A stretch of 64,000 nucleotides of DNA from Tistrella mobilis (GCF_041468085.1 NZ_CP121017.1:1281501-1345500); one strand, 5' to 3'. Numbered from the stretch's first letter, positions 8,196 through 17,041 are shown. The notes: generated by a model from the letters alone, not told the origin. Made by a program: numbers and translations.

Positions 8196-10504
8196 CAGAT
8201 CCCGTCCGGCATCGAAACCGCCAGCGCGCCGCAGGCCTCCAGCCGGCGCACCGCCGCCAGCAGCACCGGCCGGTCCAGCCCGGTCCGCGCCTGCAGATCG
8301 GCGAAGACCAGGCCATCGGTCGCGGTCAGGGCCATGGCGGCCGGGTCGTCCGCCGCCACCACCAGCTGCGGCCGCACCCGCCGGAACCGCACCGCCAGCC
8401 GGCCGTCGGCCGCGCGGTCGATGGCATCGATCCCCGGCCCCGGCCCGATCCGGCAGCGGTCGAGCAGATCCGCCGCCTGTGCCGCCGTCAGCACCAGATC
8501 CCGGTCGCGGAAGCGCAGCCGGGCGCAGCCCTGGCGCAGGGCCAGGCCGATCAGCTCGGGCAGCCGCACCGGCATATCGGTGCCGAAGCCGCCATCGACC
8601 AGGATGCAGGCATCGGCCGGCGCCATCGGCGCCGGGCTCAGCCGGGACAGGATCCGCGCGGTAAGCGCCCCCAACCGGCCGCCGTCGCGCCCCGCCTCTG
8701 CCCGCCCGGGCTGGTCCTCTTCCACAGGGCGCGGGCGGATCAGCACCCCCCAGCCGGGGCCGCCCCAGGCGGTGCACCCGGAGGCGATCCCCTCCGCCCG
8801 CCGCCATCTCGGGCCGTCCTCCGCCGGGTTGCGGGCCAGGTCGTCGAAGGGCGGTCCGATCATCTCCAGCAGCGCGGTCAACCGGCCCAGCAGATGATCG
8901 TCGACCCGGGCAACCAGTTCGCCGCCCGGAACCGCCCCCATCGCGCGGGCCACCCGGGGGGCCAGGGCTTCGGGCACGGTCATAGACAGCCAGTGCAGGG
9001 CCGCGCGCAGGGTGGTGATCAGGGCTTCGGCAATCCGCCCCTCGGCCTGTTCCAGCCCGGCCTGGCAGACCGCCAGATAAAGCTGGTCGCTTTCCGAACG
9101 CAGGCCCAGCGTGATCGCGAAGGCGCGCTCGTAACAGGCCCGCGCCTCGGGGATCTGGCCGGCCTGGCGGTGCAGCCGGGCCAGGTTGATGGCGTTGATA
9201 TAGCCGAGATGCCAGTCCGGCGGGTCGAAGCCGCGCAGCCGGGCCTCGATCTGGTGCTCGAAGGCGAAGGCATCGTCGATCCGGCCGGTGCGCAGCTTCG
9301 CCAGCGCCGAAATGTTCAGCAGATACAGCCACATCGGGTCGCGGTCGGCCGGCGTGGCCAGGGCGCGGGCCTCGCCGAACAACCGGTCGGCCTCGGCCGG
9401 CCGGCCGGTCATCACCAGCCCCCAGGCCTTGGCGGTGGCAAGCTCGCGGCGAAGCGGCGCCGACAGGCCCGGCTCGGGATCGGGCCGGTCGGCGGCGCCG
9501 GCGAAATCCATCACCGCGATCCGCATGGCCTGGGCCTGCGCTTCCAGTGCGCCCCGGGTTTCGGCATCCGCGGTGGCGGGCAGTGCCGCCTCGATCAGCC
9601 GCAGCGACTGTCGCCAGCCGCCCTCGGCAAAAGCCGCCGCGGCGCCGGCCGACAGGATCTCGGGCCGCCGGTCCGCAACCGGCTTCAGGGCCTCGGTGCG
9701 GGCGCGTTGCCAGAGTGGCGGGTTCGCCGGCACCTCGGTGCATCCGGCTGCCGCCGCTGCCCGCGCGCCGGGCAGGATCAGCGCCGCCCCGGCCAGGCCG
9801 GCGATGGCGGGCAGCACCGGCCAGTTGCTGCCCGGTGCCGCATCGGGCAGATCCTCCGGCCGGATAAGACCCGGCCAGATGAGACCGGGGCAATCGGGAT
9901 CCGCCGGCTGCGCCACCGTCGGGGCGACCGGGCCCACGGCCGCGATCACCGCGATCGGCAGTTCGGCCGGCGCAAGTTCGTCGGCAGAAACCGGGCCTTC
10001 GGCGGGGACCGCCACCGCCACGGTCAGTTCGCTCAACCGGTTCAGCAGCCGCAGCAGCCACAGATCTTCGGCCATCCAGCCGTGATCCGCCGCCGGCCCG
10101 GCGATCAGGATCGCCCCCACCCCCTGCCGGCGCGCAGCGTCGGCGATCGCCACCGCGGCATGATGGGCGGCGAGCACGGTGGCGTCACCCATGGTCTCGC
10201 GGTCGATCAGTGCGGCCACCACCCTCTCGGCCGGCGGGCCTCCGGCAGCCTCTCCGGGGACGGGGCCCTGATCGCCCGGAAGATCCAGCCCCAGCTGCCG
10301 CCCCAGCTCGCGGGCCAGCCAGTGCCCCCGCCAGCTGCCCAGGCTCAGATCCGCCACCAGCAGCGGCCCGGCGCCGGCCAGCCGGCCAGCCAGACGGCAG
10401 AGATCGGCATCGGTTTCGCAGACCACCACGAAGGCCGGGTGCGGCGCGGGGGCGGGCGGCATCGGGCCGGACTGTGCCGAGGCGGGGGGGCGATGGCTGT
10501 CCAC
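8195..10504 (-). CDS. Large TPR/winged-helix protein of the TOMM operon, unknown function
   Basis: 769 residues, not recognised as a whole. Residues about 20-200 look like an alpha/beta ATPase- or STAND-like fold without a Walker A motif. The middle (about 290-520) is helical with TPR-like pairs (YINAINLARLHRQAGQIPEARACYERAF). The C-terminus has a winged-helix-like segment (FADLQARTGLDRPVLLAAVRRLEACGAL). I chose a GTG start at 10504 because GGGAGG lies 9 nt upstream; an ATG at 10531 would overlap sagB more. Its place between the oxidase and the peptidase suggests a role as scaffold, leader binder or regulator in precursor maturation, which is inference. Confidence 0.6.
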   Translation of the reverse strand: MDSHRPPASAQSGPMPPAPAPHPAFVVVCETDADLCRLAGRLAGAGPLLVADLSLGSWRGHWLARELGRQLGLDLPGDQGPVPGEAAGGPPAERVVAALIDRETMGDATVLAAHHAAVAIADAARRQGVGAILIAGPAADHGWMAEDLWLLRLLNRLSELTVAVAVPAEGPVSADELAPAELPIAVIAAVGPVAPTVAQPADPDCPGLIWPGLIRPEDLPDAAPGSNWPVLPAIAGLAGAALILPGARAAAAAGCTEVPANPPLWQRARTEALKPVADRRPEILSAGAAAAFAEGGWRQSLRLIEAALPATADAETRGALEAQAQAMRIAVMDFAGAADRPDPEPGLSAPLRRELATAKAWGLVMTGRPAEADRLFGEARALATPADRDPMWLYLLNISALAKLRTGRIDDAFAFEHQIEARLRGFDPPDWHLGYINAINLARLHRQAGQIPEARACYERAFAITLGLRSESDQLYLAVCQAGLEQAEGRIAEALITTLRAALHWLSMTVPEALAPRVARAMGAVPGGELVARVDDHLLGRLTALLEMIGPPFDDLARNPAEDGPRWRRAEGIASGCTAWGGPGWGVLIRPRPVEEDQPGRAEAGRDGGRLGALTARILSRLSPAPMAPADACILVDGGFGTDMPVRLPELIGLALRQGCARLRFRDRDLVLTAAQAADLLDRCRIGPGPGIDAIDRAADGRLAVRFRRVRPQLVVAADDPAAMALTATDGLVFADLQARTGLDRPVLLAAVRRLEACGALAVSMPDGI

Positions 10505-10505
10505 G

Positions 10506-11315
10506 TCAGACGGCCTCCCGCCCGATCGCATGCATATAGACCGTGGCGTGGTTGACGCCGTCGATGCCCAGCAGGCGATCGATCCTGCGGTCCTGGAAGC
10601 CGCCGATATTCCACACCCCCAGCTCCAGCGCGGTCGCGACCAGATTCAGGTTCTGGGCCACATGGCCCGCCTCGATCAGGGTGAAGCGATAGCCGCGGTC
10701 GCGATATTTGAAGGTGCTGCGCCGGAACAGGGCGGTCTGGAAGATGGTGACCGTGGCACCGCGGATGATCTCGGGCTGATACAGGCAGGGGGCGAAGGCC
10801 TCGGTCATGTCGCCATCCATGATCCGGCGCAGGCGGTTCGTTTCCGGATCGTAATGGTGCAGCCCGGGCTGCAGGCCGTCGACCAGGCCGCGGTCGTGGA
10901 CATACAGCTCCAGCGGGAACAGCCCGCCGCCCGACGGTACATTGCGGAACGGCCGCGGGAAATGGGTGCCCTCGTTCCAGCGGTTGATGCCATAGGCGTG
11001 GTGCAGCAGCGAGGCCAGCGTCTCCAGCGCCATCGGGGTCGGCACCAGGCCGCGCGGGGTGTGGCGGCGGGCGATCGCCTCGCCCAGGCCGCGGGTGAAG
11101 GGCGGAAACCGCTCCGGCCCGGGCAGGGGCACGGCATCGGCACTGTCATAGACCAGCGCGTTTTTCAGCCGGGTCATCCAGTCCACGACCACCTGGTTGG
11201 GCAGGGCGTCGTCATAGCCCGAGGATTTGCTGTTCTCGTGAAAGGTCTCCCACAGCAGGTCGGTCTCCGCCTCGCCCCAGACGAGGTCGTCCCAGCTCGG
11301 GCCATCAGCTTTCAT
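10506..11315 (-). CDS. SagB-type dehydrogenase (TOMM azoline oxidase)
   Basis: 269 residues of the nitroreductase fold. SagB-type enzymes use FMN to oxidise azolines made by YcaO to azoles. Visible family features are RRHTPRG near residue 90, the PSGGGLFPLELYV segment (about 140), and the C-terminal EAGHVAQNLNLVATALELG plus GGF motif that builds the flavin site. GGAG stands 8 nt before the ATG. The gene follows ycaO by 34 nt. Its presence implies that the product carries thiazoles or methyloxazoles rather than only azolines. Confidence 0.88.
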   Translation of the reverse strand: MKADGPSWDDLVWGEAETDLLWETFHENSKSSGYDDALPNQVVVDWMTRLKNALVYDSADAVPLPGPERFPPFTRGLGEAIARRHTPRGLVPTPMALETLASLLHHAYGINRWNEGTHFPRPFRNVPSGGGLFPLELYVHDRGLVDGLQPGLHHYDPETNRLRRIMDGDMTEAFAPCLYQPEIIRGATVTIFQTALFRRSTFKYRDRGYRFTLIEAGHVAQNLNLVATALELGVWNIGGFQDRRIDRLLGIDGVNHATVYMHAIGREAV

Positions 11316-11349
11316 GGGGGGTGCTCCGCGATCGGGGGCCGGGTGGCCG

Positions 11350-12780
11350 TCAGGGGAAGGGATGGGGCATGGGGTTGTCGCCGGTCGACCGGTCGATGCC
11401 CGGATGGCCCAGCGCCTGGGGCACGGTCCACAACCGCCGCCCGCCCAGCGCCCGCAGGCGATAGCCCATGTAAAGCGGGTGGTAGCCGGGCACGAGCGCG
11501 CGCACCACGTGGAAGCCCAGCGCCGCGACATCGGGGGTGGCCAGATCGGCGATCAGCACGTCATGGCCGGTGCCGGCGATGGCCGTGACCACGGCATCCA
11601 GGTCGCCTGCCGGATCGCCGGTGGTGCGGTCCGGCAGGTCGGCCAGATCGATTTCCCGCGGTGAGGCATGGAGGAAATCCGCATGCCGCGCCCGGTCCGG
11701 GCTGATCCAGAAATTCACATGGCTGACCTGGCTGTAGACGTTGCGATGCCCGGGCTCGATCTCGATCCGCCCCAGCTCTCCCATCAGCTGGCGGACATAG
11801 CGTTCGGTATGGGCCAGTTCTTCCAGCGATTTGGTGGCGGCGACCAGGGGCGACAGGTCGGTCGCGGCGGCGACGGCCAGCGGCGCATTGCCCGCACGCC
11901 GGCCGCGGAGCACGGTCATGATCGTGGGGATGCGGTTGTCGTGGCTGATATTCATCATATGGACGTCGTAGCCTACCGCCACGAAGCGCCGGATGGCGTC
12001 GCGATGGGCCGGGGCCAGGCTTTCCGGGCGGATCCTCTCGCGCGAGACCATGGCCTGCCAGGTGATGGAGAAACAGTCCCGCTCCACCACCTCGCAGATC
12101 CCGCCGAGCGCCGCCTGGGCGAAGCTGCCATGGCAGGCAAGGCCGGTCGAGATGGACTGGGCCAGCGGCCATTCGTCGCCGTTGCGCGGAAACAGATAGG
12201 GCAGGTGCACGAAACAGGCCGGCACATGGCGGATCCGGCCCGAGACCAGGCTTTTCGCCGGCATCCAGCGCACGTCCGACCGGCCGTTGAAGGGCTGGTA
12301 GGTGAAGTCCGGATCGTCGAACTGGGCCGTATCGAACAGGGCGAAATCCTGGGGCGCGACGCAGTCGAACGGTGCCGCGTCATAGGGCACCATCGGGTAG
12401 TCGCGGCGGTCATAGACCGCGGCGGCATAGCGTTCGATGGCCTCGCCGATCGCCTTGGCCAGCGCGATCCCGCGCGAGGTGGAGCCGCCGCCGCCGATCG
12501 AGAAATTCTGATGGCCGGAAAAGGCGGTGGTGTCGCCGGCCGTGGTGACGTAGCGGAAATATTCGGGAGAACCGGCCTCGCGGTCATGCTCGCGGATCTC
12601 GCCCAGAATGCCGACCTTGGGGTCGTAGAGCAGGGGCACGATATCGGGCAGGGCGCCCAGCGGCCGGCGGGTGCGGATGCCGCGGCGCAGGGGCATGGCC
12701 TCCACCCTCGTTTCCACGTGGCCCTGGTGCCTGACGCGGTCCAGGCCGTCTACGCGGTCCAGGTTCTCAACGCGGGCCAT
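11350..12780 (-). CDS. YcaO cyclodehydratase of the TOMM operon
   Basis: 476 residues. YcaO enzymes use ATP to activate the peptide backbone amide and cyclise Cys, Ser or Thr to azolines. The ATP/Mg-binding glutamate motifs are visible: AIGEAIERYA (about 120), ICEVVERDCFS (about 215) and SLEELAHTERY (about 320). The C-terminus ends in NPMPHPFP, the Pro-rich tail needed by azoline-forming YcaOs. GGGAGG lies 5 nt before the ATG. The start overlaps the end of the E1-like gene by 14 nt, so the two subunits are probably co-translated. Confidence 0.93.
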   Translation of the reverse strand: MARVENLDRVDGLDRVRHQGHVETRVEAMPLRRGIRTRRPLGALPDIVPLLYDPKVGILGEIREHDREAGSPEYFRYVTTAGDTTAFSGHQNFSIGGGGSTSRGIALAKAIGEAIERYAAAVYDRRDYPMVPYDAAPFDCVAPQDFALFDTAQFDDPDFTYQPFNGRSDVRWMPAKSLVSGRIRHVPACFVHLPYLFPRNGDEWPLAQSISTGLACHGSFAQAALGGICEVVERDCFSITWQAMVSRERIRPESLAPAHRDAIRRFVAVGYDVHMMNISHDNRIPTIMTVLRGRRAGNAPLAVAAATDLSPLVAATKSLEELAHTERYVRQLMGELGRIEIEPGHRNVYSQVSHVNFWISPDRARHADFLHASPREIDLADLPDRTTGDPAGDLDAVVTAIAGTGHDVLIADLATPDVAALGFHVVRALVPGYHPLYMGYRLRALGGRRLWTVPQALGHPGIDRSTGDNPMPHPFP

Positions 12781-13855
12781 CGGGACCTCCCATCGCTTCC
12801 ACCTCGGCCCAGCGCTCAGGGTTCAGCACCACCTTTTCAAGCGCCAGCTTGCCGGCGTGTTTCATCGGGCTGCAGACCGGGCAGCGCGGGGCCTTCAGCA
12901 CCCGGCTCGCCACCATGCTCGATCCCATCAGGTTGAGTTCGATCAGCTTGCCCACCCGGCGGGGCAGCAGGTCGGCGGCGAAGCGCAGCAGTTCGAAGGC
13001 GGCGAGCGGTGCCGCCATGGCGATCAGCGCCGGATGGGTGCCGGACACGTCCTGTCCCCGGGCCAGGATCTCTTCCATCAGGCGGCGGTCCGACGGGCGG
13101 CCCTTCAGATGGGAATTCTGCCGGGCATCCAGGCATTCCAGGCAGGCGGTCTCGTCGGGGATCGACAGGGGGCCGAGGCGCGCGGTCAGATCCTCGACGA
13201 TCACCGGCAGGAAGGGGCGGTTTTCGGCGGCGGCCAGGGCATTCCAGGGCTTCAGCAGGCCAAGCCCGCCGAATTCGGCGCAGGCGACCACGATGTTGGC
13301 GGCGCCCACCGCCTCGTCGGCCTCTGCGGCATCCACGATGGTCAGCCCCGCGGGCAGGCCGCGCTCGTACAGCGCATGGTTGCGCAGCGGCACGTCGTCG
13401 ATCAGCACCGCCTGCCAGGTGCCATAGCGGCCGAGATGGTCGAGCAGCGCCAGGCTGAGGGCGTTCACACCCACCAGTGCGATCCGGCCGCCGGTCGCGC
13501 TGCGGATCTGGTCGCGGGTCATGCCCAGCTGCCAGAAGAACACATCCTCGCTGTCCTCGTGGCGCGGGGCGGCATCGGTGGGGGCGCCCGGGCCGCGCAG
13601 CTCCGCCAGGCGGCGGATCGCTAGTTCGCGCAGCAGCGCATCGACCCGCGGCCGGTCGATCGGCGGGAAAAGGGCGAGGAGGTCGTGCCGGCTGCAGAAT
13701 GCATCCGACGCGACCTCCTGCAGCCGGGCCACGATCTCCGCGATACCGTCGCCGTCGAGCATCAGGCGAAGGGCACCCCTGCGGATAAGCGTGCCGGCTG
13801 CGGTCTCGGCCAGTTGGAACGGTAGAAGCCGGATCAGCAGGTTGCCGTCATTCAT
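12767..13855 (-). CDS. E1-like/RRE partner protein of the TOMM cyclodehydratase
   Basis: 362 residues. The N-terminal 90 residues form a winged-helix-like segment expected to be the RiPP recognition element that binds the leader. The rest is an E1/ThiF-like Rossmann domain (GGRIALVGVNALSLALLDHL) carrying Zn-type cysteines (ETACLECLDA and APRCPVCSPM). Such proteins deliver the precursor to YcaO and stimulate it. GAGG lies 8 nt before the ATG. The gene stands first after the precursor, separated by 95 nt that contain a small hairpin. Confidence 0.88.
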   Translation of the reverse strand: MNDGNLLIRLLPFQLAETAAGTLIRRGALRLMLDGDGIAEIVARLQEVASDAFCSRHDLLALFPPIDRPRVDALLRELAIRRLAELRGPGAPTDAAPRHEDSEDVFFWQLGMTRDQIRSATGGRIALVGVNALSLALLDHLGRYGTWQAVLIDDVPLRNHALYERGLPAGLTIVDAAEADEAVGAANIVVACAEFGGLGLLKPWNALAAAENRPFLPVIVEDLTARLGPLSIPDETACLECLDARQNSHLKGRPSDRRLMEEILARGQDVSGTHPALIAMAAPLAAFELLRFAADLLPRRVGKLIELNLMGSSMVASRVLKAPRCPVCSPMKHAGKLALEKVVLNPERWAEVEAMGGPDGPR

Positions 13856-13918
13856 CGATGTTACCTCGGGGCTCGGGCGTGCGGGGGGTGGAGGCCTGGC
13901 GGGCCGTCGGCGTCCGGG

Positions 13919-13943
13919 ACGACCAGTATCCGGGACGGGTCGT
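13919..13943 (-). other. Intergenic hairpin between precursor and enzyme genes
   Basis: ACGACC/GGTCGT forms a perfect 6-bp stem with a 13-nt loop in the 95-nt gap. It could slow transcription or protect the precursor mRNA end so that precursor exceeds enzymes, a common need in RiPP operons. No T-run follows, so it is not a clear terminator. Confidence 0.35.
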
Positions 13944-13950
13944 GGGCCGG

Positions 13951-14268
13951 TCAGGCGGCGTCGGCGACCGTGTCGACCACCGCGCCGGCCGTGCAGCAGC
14001 AGGCGGGGGTGCAGGTGCAGCAGCAGCCGGCACCCACGGTTGCCGTGTCATGGCTGCCGTGGAAGGGGTGGGCGCGGAAGGCCTCTTCGATCGACTGCAC
14101 GTCGCGCACCGCCAGCGCCTCGGTGCGGGTGGTGTGGTTGCCCCAGGCGAGCGCGACCAGATCGCCTTCCAGCAGCTGCGAGGCAGCGCTGGTCAGCTTG
14201 CCGTTATCGCCCCCGAGCGAGGTGATGGGCGTGCCGAAATCGGCATAATCCTTGGCGAAGTTCGTCAT
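13951..14268 (-). CDS. TOMM precursor peptide with Cys/Thr-rich core
   Basis: 105 residues. The first 81 form a long, Cys-free leader (LTSAASQLLEGDLVALAWG is its most structured-looking part). The core begins after VGAG and reads CCCTCTPACCCT (seven Cys, three Thr in twelve residues, with CCCT repeated), followed by a short AGAVVDTVADAA tail. All of the protein's cysteines are in this block, which is what a YcaO/SagB pair would convert to thiazoles and methyloxazoles. A strong AGGAGAG ribosome site lies 6 nt before the ATG. It is the first gene of the operon. Cleavage might follow GAG or GA; this is inferred. Confidence 0.85.
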   Translation of the reverse strand: MTNFAKDYADFGTPITSLGGDNGKLTSAASQLLEGDLVALAWGNHTTRTEALAVRDVQSIEEAFRAHPFHGSHDTATVGAGCCCTCTPACCCTAGAVVDTVADAA

Positions 14269-14287
14269 AAGTGCTCTCCTTTTGTCG

Positions 14288-14303
14288 CATGCGAGGCCGC
14301 ATG
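14288..14303. promoter_or_regulatory. Inverted repeat in the TOMM leader
   Basis: CATGCG-AGGC-CGCATG, perfect 6-bp arms, between the predicted -10 box and the precursor ribosome site. It may be an operator or an mRNA hairpin. Confidence 0.35.
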
Positions 14304-14307
14304 GGAT

Positions 14308-14336
14308 ATTAAACCGTAGATAAATATGATCATCAA
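14308..14336 (-). promoter_or_regulatory. Sigma70-type promoter of the TOMM operon
   Basis: On the minus strand TTGATG, 17 nt, TTTAAT (five of six -10 bases), inside the most AT-rich part of this region and 40 nt upstream of the precursor ATG. The rest of 14337-14607 holds the TetR operator candidate and no other gene. Confidence 0.5.
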
Positions 14337-14546
14337 CACACTACAGGCAAAAGATTCAAATCGACTCAAAAAGCGGCAATTCTGCGTTCCAATCCTTGGC
14401 TTTGGTTGTAGCAGCCTATAGCCGCGCTCGCTGCGGCTCGCACCAGTATGGGCAGGTTGTGCGGATCGTGTCACGAAGCGGTAAACGACGGACGAGATCG
14501 CCCGACCCGCGGTGATGCCGCTTGCATCCTCTGCCGGGCTGTGGCT

Positions 14547-14570
14547 CGATGTGAATCCGGATTCACATCG
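14547..14570. promoter_or_regulatory. Perfect 24-bp palindrome, TetR operator candidate
   Basis: The half-site CGATGTGAATCC is followed directly by its exact reverse complement. The palindrome ends 37 nt before the tetR start. A perfect match of this length is very unlikely by chance and suits a TetR dimer or pair of dimers. Confidence 0.75.
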
Positions 14571-14607
14571 TGGGCCGCCGCATCGGCACGGCCAGCAGGA
14601 GGCAGAC

Positions 14608-15300
14608 ATGGCAAGGTCGACGGCAGCGGCCGGCGTGGTCCCGATGATCGGGACGCGGGAAAAGCTGTGCAGCGCCGGCTTCGCCATTCTGCGCCGCGCC
14701 GGCTTTTCCGGCCTGTCGGTCAGCGCGGTTGCCGAGGATGCCGAGGTGGCGGTCGGCACGGTCTATCGCCATTTCACCTCCAAGGCCGAGCTCTGCGCCG
14801 AGCTGTTCCGCCGGGCCTCCACCCACGAACTGAAGGCGGTGGCGGATGCCATCCGCGGCCAGGGACCGGCGGACCGCCGGATCGCCAATGCGGTCGCAAC
14901 CTTTGCTGCCCGTGCGCTTGCCGGCCGGGCACTGGCCTATGCACTTCTGGCCGAGCCGGTCGATCCGCTGGTCGATACCGAACGGCTGGCGGCGCGCCGG
15001 CGTTATACCGCGCTCTATGCCGAGGCGGTGGCGACCGGGCTTGCCGAAGGCGACCTTGCCCCCCAGCCGCCGGAACTCGCGGCCGCGGCCATGGTCGGCG
15101 TGGTCAGCGAGGCCCTGGTCGGGCCGCTGGCGCGGGCGCGGATCGTCGATCCCGGCCATGGCGTGCTGACCGAGGCCGATGTGACGATCATCGCCGAGAT
15201 CGTCGGCTTCTGCCGCCGCGGCCTGACCGGTCGCCCCGACGTCACCGTCGACACGCTCCGCATCGCACGTCGTGCGGCCGAAGCCGTGGGCCGCAGCTGA
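14608..15300 (+). CDS. TetR-family transcriptional regulator
   Basis: 230 residues. The N-terminal helix-turn-helix is typical (FAILRRAGFSGLSVSAVAEDAEVAVGTVYRHF), followed by a variable ligand-binding helical domain. AGGAGG lies 5 nt before the ATG; a longer reading upstream lacks any site and would contain the palindrome. It probably represses itself and the acyl-CoA dehydrogenase gene 58 nt downstream, through the 24-bp palindrome, and may respond to an acyl-CoA. It could also act on the divergent TOMM operon. Confidence 0.88.
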   Translation: MARSTAAAGVVPMIGTREKLCSAGFAILRRAGFSGLSVSAVAEDAEVAVGTVYRHFTSKAELCAELFRRASTHELKAVADAIRGQGPADRRIANAVATFAARALAGRALAYALLAEPVDPLVDTERLAARRRYTALYAEAVATGLAEGDLAPQPPELAAAAMVGVVSEALVGPLARARIVDPGHGVLTEADVTIIAEIVGFCRRGLTGRPDVTVDTLRIARRAAEAVGRS

Positions 15301-15358
15301 TCCCGTCCAGCCGGACCAACGGTCGGCCATCACCCCTCATCTTCCCCGGAGATCCCCC

Positions 15359-17041
15359 ATGACCGATCAGAGCCTCAAGGCCGCCGGTTCACCCCGGCCG
15401 CTTCCCGGTGCCACCCATGCGGTCTTCAACCAGGCCCCGCCGCTGGAGGCCAATCTGTTCACCGGCGACCGTGCCCTGGTCGAGGCGGTGGACGGTTTCG
15501 GCAGCGGCTGGGCCTTCGAGCACCTCTCGGATTACGGCGCAAAGACCGGCGGGCCGCTGATGGCGCTGGGCTTCGACGCCAACCGGCACACGCCCGAGCT
15601 GGTCACCCATGACCGCTATGGCAACCGGATCGACGAGGTCCGCTTCCATCCCTCCTATCACGCGATCATGGCCGAGGGGGTCGGGGCGGGGGTGCATGCC
15701 TTTGCCTGGAACGAGCGGCGGCCCGGCGCCATGGTGGCGCGCTCCGCCCTGGTCTATCTGCATTGCCAGGCCGAAGCCGGCACCATGTGCCCGCTGACCA
15801 TGACGTTCGCGGTCGCCCCGGCACTGGAAGCCGAGCCCGCGGTTGCCCGCAGCTGGATGCCGGGCGTTCTGTCGCGCGATTACGACCCGCGGCCGCTGCC
15901 GGCGTCGGAGAAGCGGGGCCTGACCCTCGGCATGGCGATGACCGAGAAGCAGGGCGGGTCCGATGTCCGCGCCAATACCAGCCATGCCGTCCGTGTCGGC
16001 CACGAGGACGGCCAGGATGTCTACGAGATCACCGGCCACAAATGGTTCTGTTCGGCGCCGATGTCCGATGCCTTCCTGACGCTGGCCCAGACCGAGGCCG
16101 GTCTGACCTGCTTCCTGCTGCCGCGCCGACGGCCGGACGGCAGCCGCAATGCGGTCCATCTCCAGCGGCTCAAAGACAAGCTCGGCAACCGGTCCAACGC
16201 CTCGTCCGAGATTGAGACCCGCGGCGCCTGGGCGGTGCGGGTCGGCCCCGAAGGCCGCGGTGTCCGCACGATCATCGAGATGGTCCATCACACCCGGCTG
16301 GACTGTGCGCTGGGCTCTGCCGGGCTGATGCGTCAGGCGCTGACCCAGGCCATTCACCACGCCCGTCACCGCCAGGCCTTCGGCAAGCGGCTGGTCGATC
16401 AGCCGGCGATGGTCAATGTGCTGGCCGATCTGGCGCTGGAACAGGAAGCCGCCATGCGCATGGTGATGCGCCTTTCCCAGGCCTTCGAAGCGCGGGCGAG
16501 CGAGCCGCAGGAAGCCGCCTTCGCGCGCATCGCCACGGCGATCGTGAAATACTGGGTGTGCAAGCGCGCCCCGGGCTTCACCTACGAGGCGATGGAATGC
16601 CTGGGTGGCAACGGCTATGTCGAGGAAAGCGGCCTGCCCAGGCTCTACCGCGAGGTGCCGGTCAACGCGATCTGGGAAGGCTCGGGCAATGTCATCGCGC
16701 TGGACGTGCTGCGCGCCCTGGGGCGTGAGCCGACGGCGCGCGAGGCGCTGGTGGCGCATCTGACCCGGTCGCGCGGCCAGGACAGCCGTTACGACGCCCA
16801 TCTGGACGCGACGCTCCGCGCGCTCGGCTCCAATGACGAGATGGAGTTCCGGGCCCGCCGGCTGGTCGGTGACCTGGCGGTGGCGCTTGCCGGTGCCGAG
16901 CTGATGGAGCGCGCGCCCCAGAGCCTTGCCGAGGCCTGGTTCGCCAGCCGCCTTGCCGGCGATCACGGCGGGCTCTACGGCACGCTGGCGCCGGGCGTCG
17001 ATGCCGCCGGCATCGTCGAGCGTGCGGCTGTGGCGGCCTGA
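15359..17041 (+). CDS. AidB-like acyl-CoA dehydrogenase
   Basis: 560 residues, an FAD flavoprotein of the acyl-CoA dehydrogenase family. AidB-type features are the length (longer than the usual 380), the MTEKQGGSDVRANT motif (about residue 198) and the ECLGGNGYVEESGLPRLYRE segment followed by AIWEGSGNVIALDVLRAL. E. coli AidB binds DNA and is induced on alkylation, with weak isovaleryl-CoA activity. Here the TetR neighbour suggests a catabolic acyl-CoA role. GGAG lies about 8 nt before the ATG. Confidence 0.87.
   Translation: MTDQSLKAAGSPRPLPGATHAVFNQAPPLEANLFTGDRALVEAVDGFGSGWAFEHLSDYGAKTGGPLMALGFDANRHTPELVTHDRYGNRIDEVRFHPSYHAIMAEGVGAGVHAFAWNERRPGAMVARSALVYLHCQAEAGTMCPLTMTFAVAPALEAEPAVARSWMPGVLSRDYDPRPLPASEKRGLTLGMAMTEKQGGSDVRANTSHAVRVGHEDGQDVYEITGHKWFCSAPMSDAFLTLAQTEAGLTCFLLPRRRPDGSRNAVHLQRLKDKLGNRSNASSEIETRGAWAVRVGPEGRGVRTIIEMVHHTRLDCALGSAGLMRQALTQAIHHARHRQAFGKRLVDQPAMVNVLADLALEQEAAMRMVMRLSQAFEARASEPQEAAFARIATAIVKYWVCKRAPGFTYEAMECLGGNGYVEESGLPRLYREVPVNAIWEGSGNVIALDVLRALGREPTAREALVAHLTRSRGQDSRYDAHLDATLRALGSNDEMEFRARRLVGDLAVALAGAELMERAPQSLAEAWFASRLAGDHGGLYGTLAPGVDAAGIVERAAVAA

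Noticed and set aside
9288..10555. Long plus-strand frames across the TOMM TPR gene
   Set aside because: They are antisense to a co-translated operon gene with a good GGGAGG site and have no domain content.
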